From the NCBI GenBank assembly GCA_021413595.1, contig JAIOQD010000631.1:1-6224 (forward strand): 6,224 bases of DNA. The letters are read 5' to 3'. How positions within the stretch are numbered: the first letter of the stretch is position 1; every line of letters starts with the position of its first letter. Of this stretch, positions 5,001 to 6,224 are shown piece after piece. This DNA is from Bacteroidota bacterium. Lineage in GTDB: Bacteria; Bacteroidota; Bacteroidia; 2-12-FULL-35-15. The notes beneath the pieces were generated by a model. That model was not told the origin of the DNA, searched no databases, and was given only the letters and a program-made list of their open reading frames with translations. The position numbers and the translations under genes are program-made.

Positions 5001-6224
5001 CTACTCAGCTTGCATATAATCCAATTCCATAGAGTCGCATCCATACAATTTCTGTTTTTTCGAAACAGGTTTTTGCGTTGGCGCACCGCCCTTTTTCTCT
5101 TCAATCATCTTTTGAATGATACGTGCGCGCTCCTTCTGGATATCATCACGCAATTTGATATCCTCATCCTTATCAAAGTAAATAAGTCCGTCAATAATTG
5201 TTTTTTCCGCCTTTGCATAAATAGATAATGGATTATCAGACCATAAAACAAGGTCCGCATCTTTGCCAACTTTAATACTTCCAACTTTATTATCTATATG
5301 TAATAATTTTGCGGGATTAAGTGTAACCATTTTCAAGGCTTCTTCTTCAGTCATTCCTCCGTATTTAACAGATTTTGCAGCTTCCTGGTTTAATCTGCGC
5401 CCCATTTCCGCATCATCAGAATTGATAGCAGTGGTAATTCCCATTTGTGTTAACAAAGCAGCATTGTATGGTATCGCATCCTGAACTTCCATTTTATATG
5501 CCCACCAATCACTGAAGGTAGATGCACCGGCTCCATGCGTTTTCATTTTATCGGCAACCTTATATCCTTCTAAAACATGTGTGAACGTATTTACTTTAAA
5601 GCCCATTGAATCTGCAACATGCATCAACATATTAATTTCGGATTGTACGTAGGAGTGGCAAGTAATAAACCGCTTTTTATTTAATATTTCCGTCAATGCC
5701 TCTAATTCCAAATCTCTTCGGAATGGACCAGAAATATTTTTTGCTTTGTCAGATAATAAACTAAACGCTTTTTGTTTCGCATCATATTCTTTTGCTCGTA
5801 TAAAGCTATCGTAATAGACTTGTTCCACCCCCATACGAGATTGTGGGAAGCGGATGGTATTGAAATCACCCCAGTTGCTTTGCTTAACATTTTCACCAAG
5901 CGCAAATTTGATAAAGCCATCCGCTTTTGTAAATTTCATTTCTTCAGGTGATTTACCCCAACGTAATTTGATAAGAGCTGATTGTCCTCCAATGGGATTC
6001 GCTGAGCCATGAAGCAATTGAGCGGAGGTTACACCACCAGCCAATTGACGATAAATATTTATATCTTCTGAATTTACAACATCACCAATCCTGACTTCAG
6101 CACTCGATGCTTGCGCTCCTTCATTAACCCCATTGGAAATTGCAATGTGCGAATGTTCATCAATAATACCTGCTGTAAGATGTTTGCCCGTACCATCAAT
6201 TATTTTTGCAAAAGCCAGTCGGGT
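5001..6224 (-). CDS. Amidohydrolase family protein, metal-dependent, C-terminal 407 residues (5' end outside window)
   Basis: The frame is open from the window edge to TAG at 5001-5003. The upstream 60 codons (6045-6224) read straight into the body, so the gene does not begin at the TTG near 6044. The fragment starts at the beta-sandwich/barrel junction. LTAGIIDEHSH (16-26) carries the metal-binding HxH (H24, H26). GGVTSAQLLHG follows, then FALGENVK with a possible metal-bridging lysine, H190 in TCHSY, H216 in FTHVLEG and D270 in NSDDAEM, so the full set of amidohydrolase ligands appears present. LNPAKLLHIDNKVGSIKVGK (302-321) and DADLVLWSDNP are the C-terminal family signature. The last ~60 residues are a charged, probably helical tail. 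In Bacteroidota such proteins are often ~1000 aa with an N-terminal extension and a signal peptide, so much of this gene is likely missing. It is paralogous to the 429-aa protein downstream, with which it likely works. Substrate unknown. Confidence 0.9.
   Translation of the reverse strand, partial: TRLAFAKIIDGTGKHLTAGIIDEHSHIAISNGVNEGAQASSAEVRIGDVVNSEDINIYRQLAGGVTSAQLLHGSANPIGGQSALIKLRWGKSPEEMKFTKADGFIKFALGENVKQSNWGDFNTIRFPQSRMGVEQVYYDSFIRAKEYDAKQKAFSLLSDKAKNISGPFRRDLELEALTEILNKKRFITCHSYVQSEINMLMHVADSMGFKVNTFTHVLEGYKVADKMKTHGAGASTFSDWWAYKMEVQDAIPYNAALLTQMGITTAINSDDAEMGRRLNQEAAKSVKYGGMTEEEALKMVTLNPAKLLHIDNKVGSIKVGKDADLVLWSDNPLSIYAKAEKTIIDGLIYFDKDEDIKLRDDIQKERARIIQKMIEEKKGGAPTQKPVSKKQKLYGCDSMELDYMQAE

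Noticed and set aside
4917..5228. 103-codon plus-strand open frame across the gene boundary
   Set aside because: It is antisense to the end of the amidohydrolase and the start of the GxxExxY gene, is Phe/Leu/Ile-rich from AT-rich complement, and has no family resemblance.
5001..6044. Amidohydrolase starting at the TTG near 6044
   Set aside because: The frame continues upstream without a stop to the window edge and encodes the HxH metal motif there, so the TTG is an internal Leu codon.

Overview
The window is a stretch of low-GC bacterial DNA, most likely from the phylum Bacteroidota. This rests on the protein family types (a gamma-alpha fused 2-oxoacid:ferredoxin oxidoreductase preceded by a GltD-like flavoprotein; a tandem pair of secreted amidohydrolase-like proteins; a GxxExxY protein), the weak or absent Shine-Dalgarno sequences, and a promoter matching the Bacteroidota TTG / TAnnTTTG pattern. 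I cannot name the genus. All convincing genes lie on the minus strand, so the biological reading order runs from the right end of the window to the left.

Right part (6224 to 3010). First comes the C-terminal ~407 residues of a large amidohydrolase that keeps its metal-site residues (HxH, two further His, Asp). It is followed by a second, shorter, signal-peptide-bearing amidohydrolase-like protein (429 aa) that has lost the HxH and most other metal ligands. The two belong together as a paralogous pair and were probably co-transcribed.

Between them (about 4300 to 5000) sits the most unusual part of the window. A GxxExxY protein gene (PD-(D/E)XK nuclease-like) is broken by one in-frame TAA. It is bracketed by 20-bp inverted repeats (GGTACGC-wGATTTTTATGAT, one internal mismatch) at 4315-4334 and 4972-4991. 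Removing the bracketed 677 bp would leave the two amidohydrolase genes only 24 bp apart, so I read it as a small inserted element. Its downstream end has also been duplicated: a 129-bp direct repeat (4293-4421 and 4450-4578, 3 mismatches, period 157 bp) carries the 3' end of the GxxExxY gene, the inverted repeat, and the start codon of the second amidohydrolase. The 28 bp between the copies still encode recognisable GxxExxY C-terminal sequence that differs from the main gene, so a second, diverged GxxExxY copy was probably once here.

Middle (2519 to 3009). This is a roughly 490-bp gap with no convincing gene. It contains a good promoter candidate for the leftward operon (2647-2677) and a weak 89-codon plus-strand reading frame.

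Left part (2518 to 1). Two overlapping genes form a redox operon: a FAD/NAD(P)H- and [4Fe-4S]-containing GltD-like oxidoreductase (595 aa, TTG start), then the start of the fused gamma-alpha subunit of a 2-oxoacid (probably 2-oxoglutarate):ferredoxin oxidoreductase. The beta subunit would be expected just beyond the left edge. Together they would link oxidative decarboxylation of a 2-oxoacid to ferredoxin and NAD(P)H pools.
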